DNA of 64,000 nucleotides from RGIG995 sp045543655 (GTDB lineage Bacteria; Bacillota; Clostridia; Oscillospirales; UBA644): NCBI GenBank assembly GCA_045543655.1, contig JAZPXN010000084.1, forward strand, positions 1-64,000. Reading direction: 5' to 3'. Positions 32,339-39,640 of the stretch are shown here, in pieces. The notes below the pieces were generated by a model. The model saw only the letters and a list, made by a program, of their open reading frames with translations, had not been told where the DNA came from and did not search any database. A program made the translations under genes and the position numbers. Numbering within the stretch: position 1 is the stretch's first letter; each line of letters starts with the position of its first letter.

Positions 32339-33368
32339 GATTCTCCCCTCCTTCCAACTCCGTCAGATAATTCCGCAGCACCTTTGCAACGGCGCCACGG
32401 AAGGCCTCGGCCCGGGGATCCTCGGTCATGTTGGCAAGGCATTCCTTGATGCTGTTCAGCTCCCGCTGGACGAGATCGAAGTGTACCGCCAGTTTCTGGG
32501 CATCGGCGGAGGCGGCGGCTTTTGCCTTCTCCCGGGCGGCGTCCGCCTTTTCCTCGGCGGCGGCAACCTGCTCCTCGGCCTTCTTCACCTTGGCGACGAG
32601 GGCTTCGAACTCCGCCTTCCCCTTTTCGGATTCCTCTTTCCGGGCGGCCTGGATTTCCTTTTCCTTCTTTTTGGCAAGCGTCTCCAGAGCCTTCTTATGC
32701 TGCTCCTCGGTCTCGTCCAGTTTCCGTTGAAACTCTGCGGCAATCTCCTCCCGCAGGGCTTCCTTCTCTTCGGGGGTCATCTCCGGCGGGGAGATGGTAA
32801 CCGGATGAGCGTTGGCAAGATCCTCCTTTGCGGTTTCCAGCTCCTTCCGCAGGCGTTCCGCCTCTGCAGTTGCCTTCTCCGCCTCCTTGCGGGCGGCCTC
32901 GGCCTCGGCCAGAGCATCCTCGGAAGCGGTCTCAGCGTCTTCCGCAGCCTTCTCCGCCTTCTCGGCCCGCTGGATGGCTGCCTTCAGTTCCCGGACGGAC
33001 ATCTCTTCCACGTTGTGCTCTTCGGCAAATTTCACCCGCCGATCCATGGGGAGGGATACGAGGGTGAGGGCCTGAGACGGGGTAAGATTCCCGAACAGCT
33101 CCAGCCGGGATTCCGCGAAGAAATCCAGCTGGCCGCCGTTGCCGTATTCCACGTAGAGCCGCATCAAGTTATTGGCTGTTGATTGGGAATAATCCACGCT
33201 GTCAGCCAGCCATTGCCCCCACTGGCCGTGGGGCACCGACTCCTTGGCCTCCGTCAGAAGCCGGCCGATCTCCACCGAGGCGTACAGCACCTGCTGCGCC
33301 GTCTGCCGTTTGATCTGATTGATCTCCGCGGCGATCACGTCGCCGGTTCTTACGCTTAATTCGTTCAT
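32331..33368 (-). CDS. DUF3102-family protein with long coiled coil
   Basis: The 345-aa protein has an N-terminal DUF3102-like domain (about 1-85: I-G-R-L-L-T-E-A-K, H-G-Q-W-G-Q-W-L) and then a very long Ala/Glu/Lys coiled coil (about 125-310). The N-domain resembles ParB/Noc-associated small DNA-binding modules. The start at 33368 has GGAGG and lies 167 bases inside the 3' end of the PcfJ gene, in another frame. Confidence 0.72.
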   Translation of the reverse strand: MNELSVRTGDVIAAEINQIKRQTAQQVLYASVEIGRLLTEAKESVPHGQWGQWLADSVDYSQSTANNLMRLYVEYGNGGQLDFFAESRLELFGNLTPSQALTLVSLPMDRRVKFAEEHNVEEMSVRELKAAIQRAEKAEKAAEDAETASEDALAEAEAARKEAEKATAEAERLRKELETAKEDLANAHPVTISPPEMTPEEKEALREEIAAEFQRKLDETEEQHKKALETLAKKKEKEIQAARKEESEKGKAEFEALVAKVKKAEEQVAAAEEKADAAREKAKAAASADAQKLAVHFDLVQRELNSIKECLANMTEDPRAEAFRGAVAKVLRNYLTELEGGENRE

Positions 33369-35304
33369 ACTTTTGTTCCTCCATTTTCTCTTTCACGATT
33401 TTTTTATAATTTTCAAACCACGCCATCGTCTCATCGTCCGGACGGCTGTTACATTTCCCCCGAACCTGCACACAGTTCCCACGGGGATCGAATTCCGCCG
33501 TAACGAATGAGGTCTCCGGATCGTTAGCCTTGCGAAGGAATACGATCACGCAATCCCCCCGGGCCATTTTATCCGAATACCCGCCCACGCAGTGATGCAT
33601 CTTCCGTCCTTCCACCCGAAGGGCTCCGGAAGACCGGGGAAGTATGGTAACGTACATACCATCGTTCCCCTCGAAGACGGGAGCCAGCACCTCGGCCACG
33701 GCCTTGATATGTTTGGTTTTGTCTTCGTCCCGCAGATCCTGCGCCTCTTCCGCATAGCGGAAATGGATCTCCTGGAAATCTCTTGGGAAGAAGTATTTCT
33801 CCCCCGTCAGCTTAAGGGTGTCGAGATCCCGCAGATAATCGTGATAGTCCCGTGCGAAGGTATCTCCGCTGATTCCCCGATCCCGCATTACCTGCCGGGC
33901 GTATTCGTACCAGCGGGGCATGTCCCGCACTCGGATTGCGATCTCGCAGATCCCGCACTGATTTTCCCACAGATGGAAAAACTCGGCCTCTGCCGCGGTC
34001 ACCGTCCGGCCGTGGGATTCCTCGACGAATTTGATATACCGCAGTAGCTTTAATCCGCCGCCCTTCTCACGTAACAGCCTCGCCCCGGCCCGGGAGATCC
34101 CCAGTGCCCGGTGGATTTCCCGCACGTTTCCCGGCTGCACAAAGTTTGATACCACGTCTCTCGAATAGCCGTGGGTGTCAACAAACAGATCGTGGATCAG
34201 ATTATGATACCCGGCCTTTGCCATCGCCTCCAAGATGGGATAGACGCACCATTTAGAGATCAGGACGTCGATTCCAACCCGTCTTCGAACGTACTGAGAC
34301 AGATGCCTTGCGGCACAGTATTCCCAAAAACCCTTCAAGGCGTCCCGCAGCGAGGGGCTGTATACGCTTCCGGTCAGCCCTCCGGAGCATTTAACCCACC
34401 CGTTTCGGGGAGAACCGGCCACGCTGACCGACTCACGGCTGTAGCAGATCTCTTGACCACTGGGAAAGATCACCGCTCGATACCGCAGGAATTTTGTCCG
34501 GGAAACCGTCCCTTTCCGGGTCGAAAACTCTCCCTTCCGGTAAGCGTACCCCGCTTCATATTGGGTGACGATCAGGATCTCGGTCACCGGATCCCGATCC
34601 ACCACACAGAACCGCTCGTGGCAATAGGTCGATGCGCTTTGCTCCGGGGATTTGAACGTAACCCCCGCACCGCAATTCGGGCACCGTCCGGTAGTGTCCA
34701 GGAGCTTCCCGTTCCGACACGTCCCTTCCACCGGCCTCTCGCAATGACTACACCAGCCCTCGTAATGGTTCCGGTCGGTCTTTTGGTAATACAGATAGTG
34801 ATGATCCTTCATCGGCACGTTGGCAATCCATCGGTCGATCTCTGGCGGCAATGGCTTGCAGGCCTCGAAGAGACATTCGATCTTCTTCTGCTCGGCGGCA
34901 AATTTCGCCTCCGCACCGTTGCGATGGATCTCAAACTGCCAACGGTACAGACGGCCTACCAGATCTCCGTCGCCGGGGAAAAGATCCTCGGCGGCGGTAG
35001 CCATGGAATCCAGGGCAAATTTGTAAGTATGGCGGTAGTAATATTCCCCAAGCCCCCAGGCATCCGGGAGGTGATTCAGCATCCCCTTCAGCCACCGGCC
35101 GGATCTGCGGTCCAGCGTGATCCATTCCAGCTTCTTCGGATCCGCATAGACCGTATACAAGAGATCTCCCTTCCGCAAACCGTAGACGTTGACGCAAAAG
35201 AGATCCCGCCATTTGTCGCAATCAAGAAGCACTCCGGGGCCGTCCCTCTTAGGATCAACCATCTCACGAGGGGGAGAGTATTCCAGCAGCTCCTTCTTTT
35301 TCAT
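33202..35304 (-). CDS. PcfJ-like protein
   Basis: The 700-aa protein has the PcfJ hallmark M-H-H-C-V-G-G-Y near 590-600 and an earlier zinc-ribbon C-x2-C/C-x2-C set near 183-215. PcfJ proteins occur in conjugative plasmids and phages next to PcfK; role unknown. The last ~55 residues are Arg/Gly/Asp-rich and overlap the DUF3102 gene by 167 bases, so they may be read-through of a lost stop rather than functional. It lies directly after the PcfK-like gene. Confidence 0.8.
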   Translation of the reverse strand: MKKKELLEYSPPREMVDPKRDGPGVLLDCDKWRDLFCVNVYGLRKGDLLYTVYADPKKLEWITLDRRSGRWLKGMLNHLPDAWGLGEYYYRHTYKFALDSMATAAEDLFPGDGDLVGRLYRWQFEIHRNGAEAKFAAEQKKIECLFEACKPLPPEIDRWIANVPMKDHHYLYYQKTDRNHYEGWCSHCERPVEGTCRNGKLLDTTGRCPNCGAGVTFKSPEQSASTYCHERFCVVDRDPVTEILIVTQYEAGYAYRKGEFSTRKGTVSRTKFLRYRAVIFPSGQEICYSRESVSVAGSPRNGWVKCSGGLTGSVYSPSLRDALKGFWEYCAARHLSQYVRRRVGIDVLISKWCVYPILEAMAKAGYHNLIHDLFVDTHGYSRDVVSNFVQPGNVREIHRALGISRAGARLLREKGGGLKLLRYIKFVEESHGRTVTAAEAEFFHLWENQCGICEIAIRVRDMPRWYEYARQVMRDRGISGDTFARDYHDYLRDLDTLKLTGEKYFFPRDFQEIHFRYAEEAQDLRDEDKTKHIKAVAEVLAPVFEGNDGMYVTILPRSSGALRVEGRKMHHCVGGYSDKMARGDCVIVFLRKANDPETSFVTAEFDPRGNCVQVRGKCNSRPDDETMAWFENYKKIVKEKMEEQKYERIKRKNRRRDRRGDQSDQTADGAAGAVRLGGDRPASDGGQGVGAPRPVGAMAG

Positions 35305-35318
35305 CTCGCCCCCTCCCG

Positions 35319-35639
35319 TCAGATCAGATCAAAGAGGTCTACAACACCGCCGGCACCGGAAGCCGCAGGAGCTTCGGCCACCGTATCGAAGCCGTAGTAT
35401 TTCTCGATGATCTCAAAGCCCTCTTCGTCGGAGATGCAGGGGGTCTTCATTCGCCGAGCCTCGGTCTCCAGGGCGCTATAAGCCCCCTTCAAGGTTTTTT
35501 CTTCGTCCAGAATCTTTTCCGCCAAGGCGGGGTTCTTGTGGATCTTCTCCCGCAGATGCTCCATGATATACACGATATCCCGGCGCATCTTCATAGCCTC
35601 GGCCTCTTTTTCCATCTTCTGATAAGCCTTCTCAACCAT
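35319..35639 (-). CDS. PcfK/AcrIIA9-family-like protein
   Basis: The 106-aa protein has the family-like pattern: a Lys/Glu-rich first helix, I-V-Y-I-M-E-H-L, a K-N-P-A-L-A-E-K-I-L-D-E-E-K-T helix, E-A-R-R and a C-terminal I-S-D-E-E-G-F-E-I-I-E-K-Y-Y. Gene order before PcfJ supports the PcfK assignment. Members of this family include AcrIIA9, an inhibitor of type II-A Cas9, so this is an anti-CRISPR candidate. ATG at 35639 has GGAG 8 bases upstream; a longer frame would swallow the neighbour. Confidence 0.65.
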   Translation of the reverse strand: MVEKAYQKMEKEAEAMKMRRDIVYIMEHLREKIHKNPALAEKILDEEKTLKGAYSALETEARRMKTPCISDEEGFEIIEKYYGFDTVAEAPAASGAGGVVDLFDLI

Positions 35640-35823
35640 TGTTCTTCTCCTTTCGGTACCGGATCTCTCCGCAGCGGACGGCGGCATTGCCCAGGTTTTG
35701 ATCAACAGTAGCCCCGCAGGAATCTACAAAGGGGCAGGCTCCGCAGGAATCGCTCTCGAACAACCCCTTGCATTGGATCGCCGCATCGGCGAATTCATTC
35801 ATGTCGTCGTAAACAATATACAT
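35632..35823 (-). CDS. Small Cys-rich early protein
   Basis: The 63-aa protein contains C-K, C-G-A-C and C-G-A in the middle and R-C at residue ~51, a likely zinc site. It overlaps the PcfK-like start by 8 bases and has GGAGGAAG before its ATG. Function unknown. Confidence 0.55.
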   Translation of the reverse strand: MYIVYDDMNEFADAAIQCKGLFESDSCGACPFVDSCGATVDQNLGNAAVRCGEIRYRKEKNNG

Positions 35824-36060
35824 TCAATCTTCCTCCATTTTCGGATCCTCGGCCGCCGGCACGTATTTGATCAGCCGGTCTCCGGGCAGGATCCGGGTGG
35901 TGTACCGACGGCGGTACCATTCGAAATGCTCGTGCCCGGAAAAGATCTTCGCAATACCGTTGGGCAACGCGCTCCCGAAGGCTACGAACCGCCCGTATCG
36001 ACAAAGCAGATAGATCGGCTCTCCCGGTCTTACGTCGAACTTAATGTCTTTCTGTTTCAT
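35824..36060 (-). CDS. Small early protein, unknown
   Basis: The 78-aa protein is rich in aromatic and basic residues, with R-P-G-E-P-I-Y-L-L and H-F-E-W-Y-R-R-R. The ATG at 36060 has GGAGG 5 bases upstream. No family is recognised. Confidence 0.5.
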   Translation of the reverse strand: MKQKDIKFDVRPGEPIYLLCRYGRFVAFGSALPNGIAKIFSGHEHFEWYRRRYTTRILPGDRLIKYVPAAEDPKMEED

Positions 36061-36280
36061 ACTTTCCTCCAATCCCTTCGACGATCAGCATCGACCGACA
36101 CGCCATAGTGCACTCGAAGCACTTCACGATCCTGCCGTTGGCGTTAACGACCAGGTCTCTGCAGAAAGCGGCACACCATTTGCCGTTCCCGACTCCTTTC
36201 TTGCGAACGGCTCCGCAGCCGTCACAGATAAATCCGTCAGGCACCTCACGGGCCCGATCGGTGTAAGTACGTATCTTCAT
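36041..36280 (-). CDS. Small zinc-finger-like early protein
   Basis: The 79-aa protein has C-D-G-C-G near 20-24, C-A-A-F-C near 36-40 and C-F-E-C-T-M-A-C near 54-61, enough for two zinc sites. It overlaps the Rep gene end by 35 bases and the next gene by 20. A nucleic-acid-binding role is likely but not shown. Confidence 0.6.
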   Translation of the reverse strand: MKIRTYTDRAREVPDGFICDGCGAVRKKGVGNGKWCAAFCRDLVVNANGRIVKCFECTMACRSMLIVEGIGGKYETERH

Positions 36281-37184
36281 AGTCTTCAAATCCTCCTGGT
36301 TCAAATACGTCTCCCAGGAAGGGCACGGTTCCGGCCTCGTCGGTCTTATACATGACCACCGACATATACCAATAGCCGTTATACTCATCGTATCGGGGGT
36401 AGGTGCGGAGCAGCTTATACCCCGGCGCCTTCCGTTCCCAATATCCTGCATCGTCCATCAATTTGGTGGCCATCCGCTCTACCGTAGCGGCGGAGATGCG
36501 CCCGTCCTTTTGCGAGAAGTCTGGTTTTTTCATGTTTTTCGAGCAAACGAATTTCTTCTTGCCCTTGGGAGCCTTCGCCATATACCGGGCGGCGGCCTCC
36601 GGCCCGAAGGCTTCCGGCTGAAAGTTATTACAATTCACCCGGATCCCCTTCTTCCAGATCTGTTCCATCACCCGGGCGTCAAGCCCGCCGGTAATGAACA
36701 AGTGGAAATGCCAGTTGTGCCGTCCCCGGTACGGCCCGCTGCGGTAGGTCACCTGCTCGATGGTGTACGCCACCTTCAGCGGCTGCCGGAGCTTTCGTCG
36801 CTTTGCCAACAGCTCCCGGCGGATATCTGCCAGGGCTTGGGTATCCGGGAGAGCCCGGATCTGTTTCTCGATCTTCTTCAGCATCGCCGCCCGGCGGGTC
36901 TTCACCCGGCGGATATAATTCCCGATATCCTTCCGGGCCTCGGCCTCGGATTGCGGAGCCTGAGACGACTCGTAGGTCGGGTGCATCCAATAGTCGGTGG
37001 CGTCGAAATTGGCGTTGACCAATCGCACCAACCGCTTCACCGTCTCCCGCTCGTTATATAGCGCCTTCTTTTCGGGCGGCGGCTTCTTCCGGGGGACGGC
37101 CCGGCCGGAGGATGAGAAGATCGGGTAATAATCGATTTCGAGAAGAGGCCCGCTGCGGGTTCTCTTCTCTCGGATCGTCTTCAT
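36246..37184 (-). CDS. HUH-type replication initiator (REP_ORF2-G2P-like)
   Basis: The 312-aa protein has W-H-F-H-L-F-I-T-G-G near 155-164 (HUH motif) and A-R-Y-M-A-K near 197-202, where the catalytic Tyr and trailing Lys are expected. Flanks are basic. HUH Reps nick one strand at a hairpin origin and start rolling-circle replication. A 15-of-16-bp stem-loop lies 23 bases upstream of its start. Its ATG has AAGGAGG 4 bases upstream. It is the only obvious replication protein in the prophage. Confidence 0.75.
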   Translation of the reverse strand: MKTIREKRTRSGPLLEIDYYPIFSSSGRAVPRKKPPPEKKALYNERETVKRLVRLVNANFDATDYWMHPTYESSQAPQSEAEARKDIGNYIRRVKTRRAAMLKKIEKQIRALPDTQALADIRRELLAKRRKLRQPLKVAYTIEQVTYRSGPYRGRHNWHFHLFITGGLDARVMEQIWKKGIRVNCNNFQPEAFGPEAAARYMAKAPKGKKKFVCSKNMKKPDFSQKDGRISAATVERMATKLMDDAGYWERKAPGYKLLRTYPRYDEYNGYWYMSVVMYKTDEAGTVPFLGDVFEPGGFEDYEDTYLHRSGP

Positions 37185-37206
37185 GGTGCCTCCTTGTCCT
37201 GAGATT

Positions 37207-37253
37207 GCGGGGGGAGCAGGGATATTATTTCGCCCATTCCCTACTCCCCCCGC
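37207..37253. other. Long stem-loop upstream of rep, candidate replication origin
   Basis: A 16-position stem (37207-37222 with 37238-37253, one C/A mismatch) closes a 15-base loop whose plus strand starts TATTATTTC. G-rich arms and AT-rich loop start resemble HUH Rep nick sites. No T-run follows on either strand, so it is not an ordinary terminator. It may instead control rep translation. Confidence 0.5.
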
Positions 37254-37359
37254 ACCCCCTCTTCCCTTTGAGGCGAGAGAGATACGGAAAAAGTTTGGAA
37301 TGATGCGATTCCCCGATTTAATATCGTCGATTTGTAGGGATACATTACCAGGCCGCCAT

Positions 37360-37384
37360 GGGGGCTGTCCGCCCCCTTTTTTTT
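37360..37384 (+). terminator. Plus-strand terminator with no plus-strand gene
   Basis: GGGGGC-TGTCC-GCCCCC is followed by T8. The 37185-37539 stretch between rep and the 98-aa gene has no reading frame of note; it holds the origin hairpin, this terminator, two GCAGCA(ACA)ATGAGGG repeats (37402-37414 and 37423-37438) and the small-RNA unit at 37447. Confidence 0.65.
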
Positions 37385-37446
37385 CGGCCTTTCATCGCGT
37401 CGCAGCAATGAGGGTTTTTTAAGCAGCAACAATGAGGGATATCGAC

Positions 37447-37475
37447 TTGACAAAGACACCGTTTTATGTTATAAT
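37447..37475 (+). promoter_or_regulatory. Consensus promoter of a rightward small RNA
   Basis: TTGACA, 17 bases, TATAAT on the plus strand against leftward early genes. Its TGTTATAATAAGG end is shared with the promoter at 38757. Confidence 0.82.
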
Positions 37476-37481
37476 AAGGTT

Positions 37482-37541
37482 GTCTAAGTGGTGTGCTTTG
37501 TCGCATCCGTTGGAGTCCGGCTCGTCCGGGCTCCTTTTTTT
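37482..37541 (+). ncRNA. Candidate ~60-nt small RNA
   Basis: From about 37482 the transcript would run ~60 nt and end at a 9-bp GGAGTCCGG/CCGGGCTCC hairpin (37512-37534) followed by T7. No ribosome site or reading frame fits. It lies just downstream of the early 98-aa gene and opposes it, so it could act on the early transcript. Confidence 0.6.
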
Positions 37542-37836
37542 ATGTCTGAATCTTCTCGGGATCATACCGGGCGCGATCATGGTATTTGAGATAGCGCTCT
37601 TCCTTGATCCGCAGGATCCCGTCGCCGTGCTTTGCAAAGCACCAATACAGCTGCTCGTCCGTGGGGTACTCGTCAAAGGTTTCCTCGGCCACGAACCGGG
37701 CGCCTTCCTTGGCGGGGCTGTCGCTCCAGATCTCAACCGCATACCGGCGGCCAATATCTGCCGATTCCAGCTTTTTCGGAAATTCGATCAAGTCCGGCTC
37801 CCCATCGTGGAATACTCCGTCTCTTCCTACGTACAT
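37540..37836 (-). CDS. Small early phage protein, unknown
   Basis: The 98-aa acidic protein has E-E-T-F-D-E-Y-P-T-D-E-Q-L-Y-W-C-F-A-K in its middle. The ATG at 37836 has GAGGAGG upstream; the longer frame upstream overlaps the 44-aa gene and is not supported. Its stop touches the T-run of the opposing small RNA. Function unknown. Confidence 0.52.
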   Translation of the reverse strand: MYVGRDGVFHDGEPDLIEFPKKLESADIGRRYAVEIWSDSPAKEGARFVAEETFDEYPTDEQLYWCFAKHGDGILRIKEERYLKYHDRARYDPEKIQT

Positions 37837-37867
37837 CACCAATCCACCTCCTCTTCTACAATTTTTT

Positions 37868-38002
37868 TTATGTCTTAGGCGCAAACCGCCACAAGAGATA
37901 TAACACCACGTAAACGGCGGCGCTGATCGCCGCAACGTAGCCGGCTATGATCAGCAGAAAAACCGCAAGATCACCGACCACCGTAATCATCTCGGGATTC
38001 AT
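37868..38002 (-). CDS. 44-aa single-pass membrane protein
   Basis: The gene encodes M-N-P-E-M-I-T-V-V-G followed by one long hydrophobic helix (about 7-37) and a basic W-R-F-A-P-K-T end. AAAGGAGG lies 8 bases before the ATG, and the start overlaps the stop of the 84-aa gene by 4 bases. It is too short for most gene finders. Function unknown. Confidence 0.62.
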   Translation of the reverse strand: MNPEMITVVGDLAVFLLIIAGYVAAISAAVYVVLYLLWRFAPKT

Positions 38003-38253
38003 GACGCAGACCTCCTTTTATATTTTCCGCATACCCGCCAATGAGGCAGATAGGCCGTTCCCGTGGGCGGGCCGTACATTCCGGAATATCGGATCCCCCG
38101 AACCCGGTCGCCGGACGGCAGGATGAATTCGATAGGACCGTTGGGCACGGCGTAATACTTCACCGGCTCCAGCTCGCACTTAACCTCCTCGCCCCAGGAC
38201 ACGATAAAGATCACCGGGGCTTTACACCACCGGCACCGCATGCTCTTGCTCAC
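37999..38253 (-). CDS. Small zinc-binding early protein
   Basis: The 84-aa protein has C-R-W-C near its start and V-K-C-E in the middle with H-W-R-V-C near the end, a plausible metal-binding set. It starts with GTG (38253) behind GGGGGTG or with ATG 38241. Part of the early operon. Function unknown. Confidence 0.5.
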   Translation of the reverse strand: MSKSMRCRWCKAPVIFIVSWGEEVKCELEPVKYYAVPNGPIEFILPSGDRVRGIRYSGMYGPPTGTAYLPHWRVCGKYKRRSAS

Positions 38254-38257
38254 TCAA

Positions 38258-38506
38258 TCACCCCCGATCCCGTCGGAGATCCAGCCGGAAGAGGTTTTCG
38301 ATCAGATCGATCTTGTCCTCCGTCCGCCAGGCAAGCCCCTTGCAGATGTCGTTCAGCTCCTTGACCGTCAGATCCTCGGGGTGCTTCATCCGGTCATACA
38401 GCTTCGATTGCCCCATGCCGCCCATGGCGGCGATGCTCTTCGCATCCTTCCCCCGAAGGTCGGCATACTTGCCCACCAGGGCCTTGAATAAGGTTCCTTT
38501 TTGCAT
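38258..38506 (-). CDS. Cro-like small HTH protein
   Basis: The 82-aa protein has A-K-S-I-A-A-M-G-G-M-G-Q-S-K-L-Y-D-R-M-K, an HTH with a recognition helix after a Gly turn, then L-T-V-K-E-L-N-D-I-C. Position as second gene of the lytic operon, opposite the repressor, suggests a Cro-type role. ATG 38506 has AAAGGATG upstream. Confidence 0.65.
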   Translation of the reverse strand: MQKGTLFKALVGKYADLRGKDAKSIAAMGGMGQSKLYDRMKHPEDLTVKELNDICKGLAWRTEDKIDLIENLFRLDLRRDRG

Positions 38507-38510
38507 CGGA

Positions 38511-38696
38511 TCACATCCTTTCCAGAATCTTGTAGCACGCATCGGTGATCTGCCGTGCCTTGGGGGTCTGCAGGCGACCGTTTACGATCAGCGACATCCG
38601 AGGGACGTCAACCGTATACCCTTCCTTAACCAGCAAATCAACCATAAGCGTGAGCGAGACCCGTTTTTCCTTCAATCGTTCCTTCAACAGAGACAC
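38511..38696 (-). CDS. Small HTH-like protein, first gene of the lytic operon
   Basis: The 61-aa basic protein has a helix-turn-helix-like pattern V-S-L-T-L-M-V-D-L-L then V-P-R-M-S-L-I-V-N-G-R. It starts with GTG 9 bases after GGAG. It lies behind the leftward promoter at 38879-38907 and may act in the lysis-lysogeny switch. Confidence 0.55.
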   Translation of the reverse strand: MSLLKERLKEKRVSLTLMVDLLVKEGYTVDVPRMSLIVNGRLQTPKARQITDACYKILERM

Positions 38697-38756
38697 CCTT
38701 CCACACTCCTTTCCGTTTTTGAATCACCATTTTGAGAGGTTTTTTGTTGATCCCTC

Positions 38757-38785
38757 TTGACAAAATCACGAACATCTGTTATAAT
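38757..38785 (+). promoter_or_regulatory. Consensus promoter inside the lytic leader, antisense
   Basis: TTGACA, 17 bases, TATAAT on the plus strand, sharing TGTTATAATAAGG with the promoter at 37447. It points into the leader of the leftward lytic transcript. Confidence 0.78.
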
Positions 38786-38791
38786 AAGGCT

Positions 38792-38845
38792 GCCAACAAT
38801 ATTAAATAACACGTCCGCCTTTTGTCGGGCGATCCATTTTTATCC
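38792..38845 (+). ncRNA. Candidate antisense RNA to the lytic leader
   Basis: A transcript starting near 38792 would carry a CGTCCG/CGGGCG hairpin (38812-38831, one G-U) and then T5. No coding frame fits. It is complementary to the 5' leader of the leftward lytic transcript, so it may favour lysogeny. The terminator is weak. Confidence 0.42.
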
Positions 38846-38878
38846 CGTTTTTCGGAAACAATTTTTGTTTCTGTGGAT

Positions 38879-38907
38879 ATTATATCACCAATCTGGGTGA
38901 ATGTCAA
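38879..38907 (-). promoter_or_regulatory. Leftward lytic promoter with operator
   Basis: TTGACA, 17 bases, TATAAT on the minus strand; between -35 and -10 lies the palindrome TCACC-N6-GGTGA (38885-38900). This placement suits binding by the repressor. A half-site GGTGA also occurs at 38958-38962, inside AAATT-TGGTG-AATTT, near a plus-strand -10-like GATAAT (38945-38950) for the repressor gene. Confidence 0.78.
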
Positions 38908-38996
38908 TACGGAAAAACGAATTTTGGTTATTTGCACAATAAGCGATAATCAAATTTGGTGAATTTGCACATCTTTTACAATTAGGAGGCTTTACA

Positions 38997-39635
38997 ATGT
39001 TCGTCGAACGATTAGAAAAAGCACTTAAAGAAAAAAACGTCTCCAAAAAACAGTTTCTTGCTGATTTGGGGCTTAGTATCAACTCTATTACGCATTGGCG
39101 CAACCGCGGAAATGTCCCCGCCGGCAATACCCTGGACAGAATTGCTGAGTACCTCGGAGTGTCCGTGGGCTACCTCCTCGGGAAGACAGATGTCCCCGAA
39201 CCGGGGAAGGTTATCAGCGTCTTCGACATTCCCGGCATTGAGCCCATGCCGCAGACAAAAAAAATTCCCCTGCTCGGAGACATCGCCTGTGGCGATCCTA
39301 TTCTCGCAGAGGAAAATTTGGAAGGCTATATTAAATTAGATGAAGGCATCAACGCGGACTTCGCCCTCCGCTGCCGGGGAGACAGCATGATCAACGCCCG
39401 AATCCTCGACGGCGATATCGTTTATATCCGCCAGCAGCCCATGGTAGACAACGGCCAAATCGCCGCCGTCCTCATCGGAACCGAAGCAACCCTCAAGCGG
39501 GTTTACATCAAGGGCGACACCCTGATCCTTCAGCCCGAGAACCCCGCCTACGAGCCCATGGTCTACACCAAGGATTCCGGCGTCGATATCCGCATCCTCG
39601 GCCTCGCCGTCGCATTCACCTCGACTATCAGGTAA
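38997..39635 (+). CDS. CI/LexA-like repressor (XRE HTH plus S24 peptidase)
   Basis: The 212-aa protein has an N-terminal HTH (about 5-60), a hinge, an I-A-C-G cleavage-site-like motif at 96-99, the Ser130 nucleophile in G-D-S-M and the general-base Lys167 in A-T-L-K-R-V. S24 repressors cut themselves when RecA filaments form, which would allow SOS induction. ATG has TAGGAGG 8 bases upstream. Its last codons are repeated at 40322-40368 after the cargo gene. It should bind the operator in the leftward promoter. Confidence 0.93.
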   Translation: MFVERLEKALKEKNVSKKQFLADLGLSINSITHWRNRGNVPAGNTLDRIAEYLGVSVGYLLGKTDVPEPGKVISVFDIPGIEPMPQTKKIPLLGDIACGDPILAEENLEGYIKLDEGINADFALRCRGDSMINARILDGDIVYIRQQPMVDNGQIAAVLIGTEATLKRVYIKGDTLILQPENPAYEPMVYTKDSGVDIRILGLAVAFTSTIR

Positions 39636-39640
39636 CTACA

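Noticed and set aside
37207..37253. Intrinsic terminator before rep
   Set aside because: No T-run on either strand; the hairpin is too close to the rep start to end an upstream transcript usefully.
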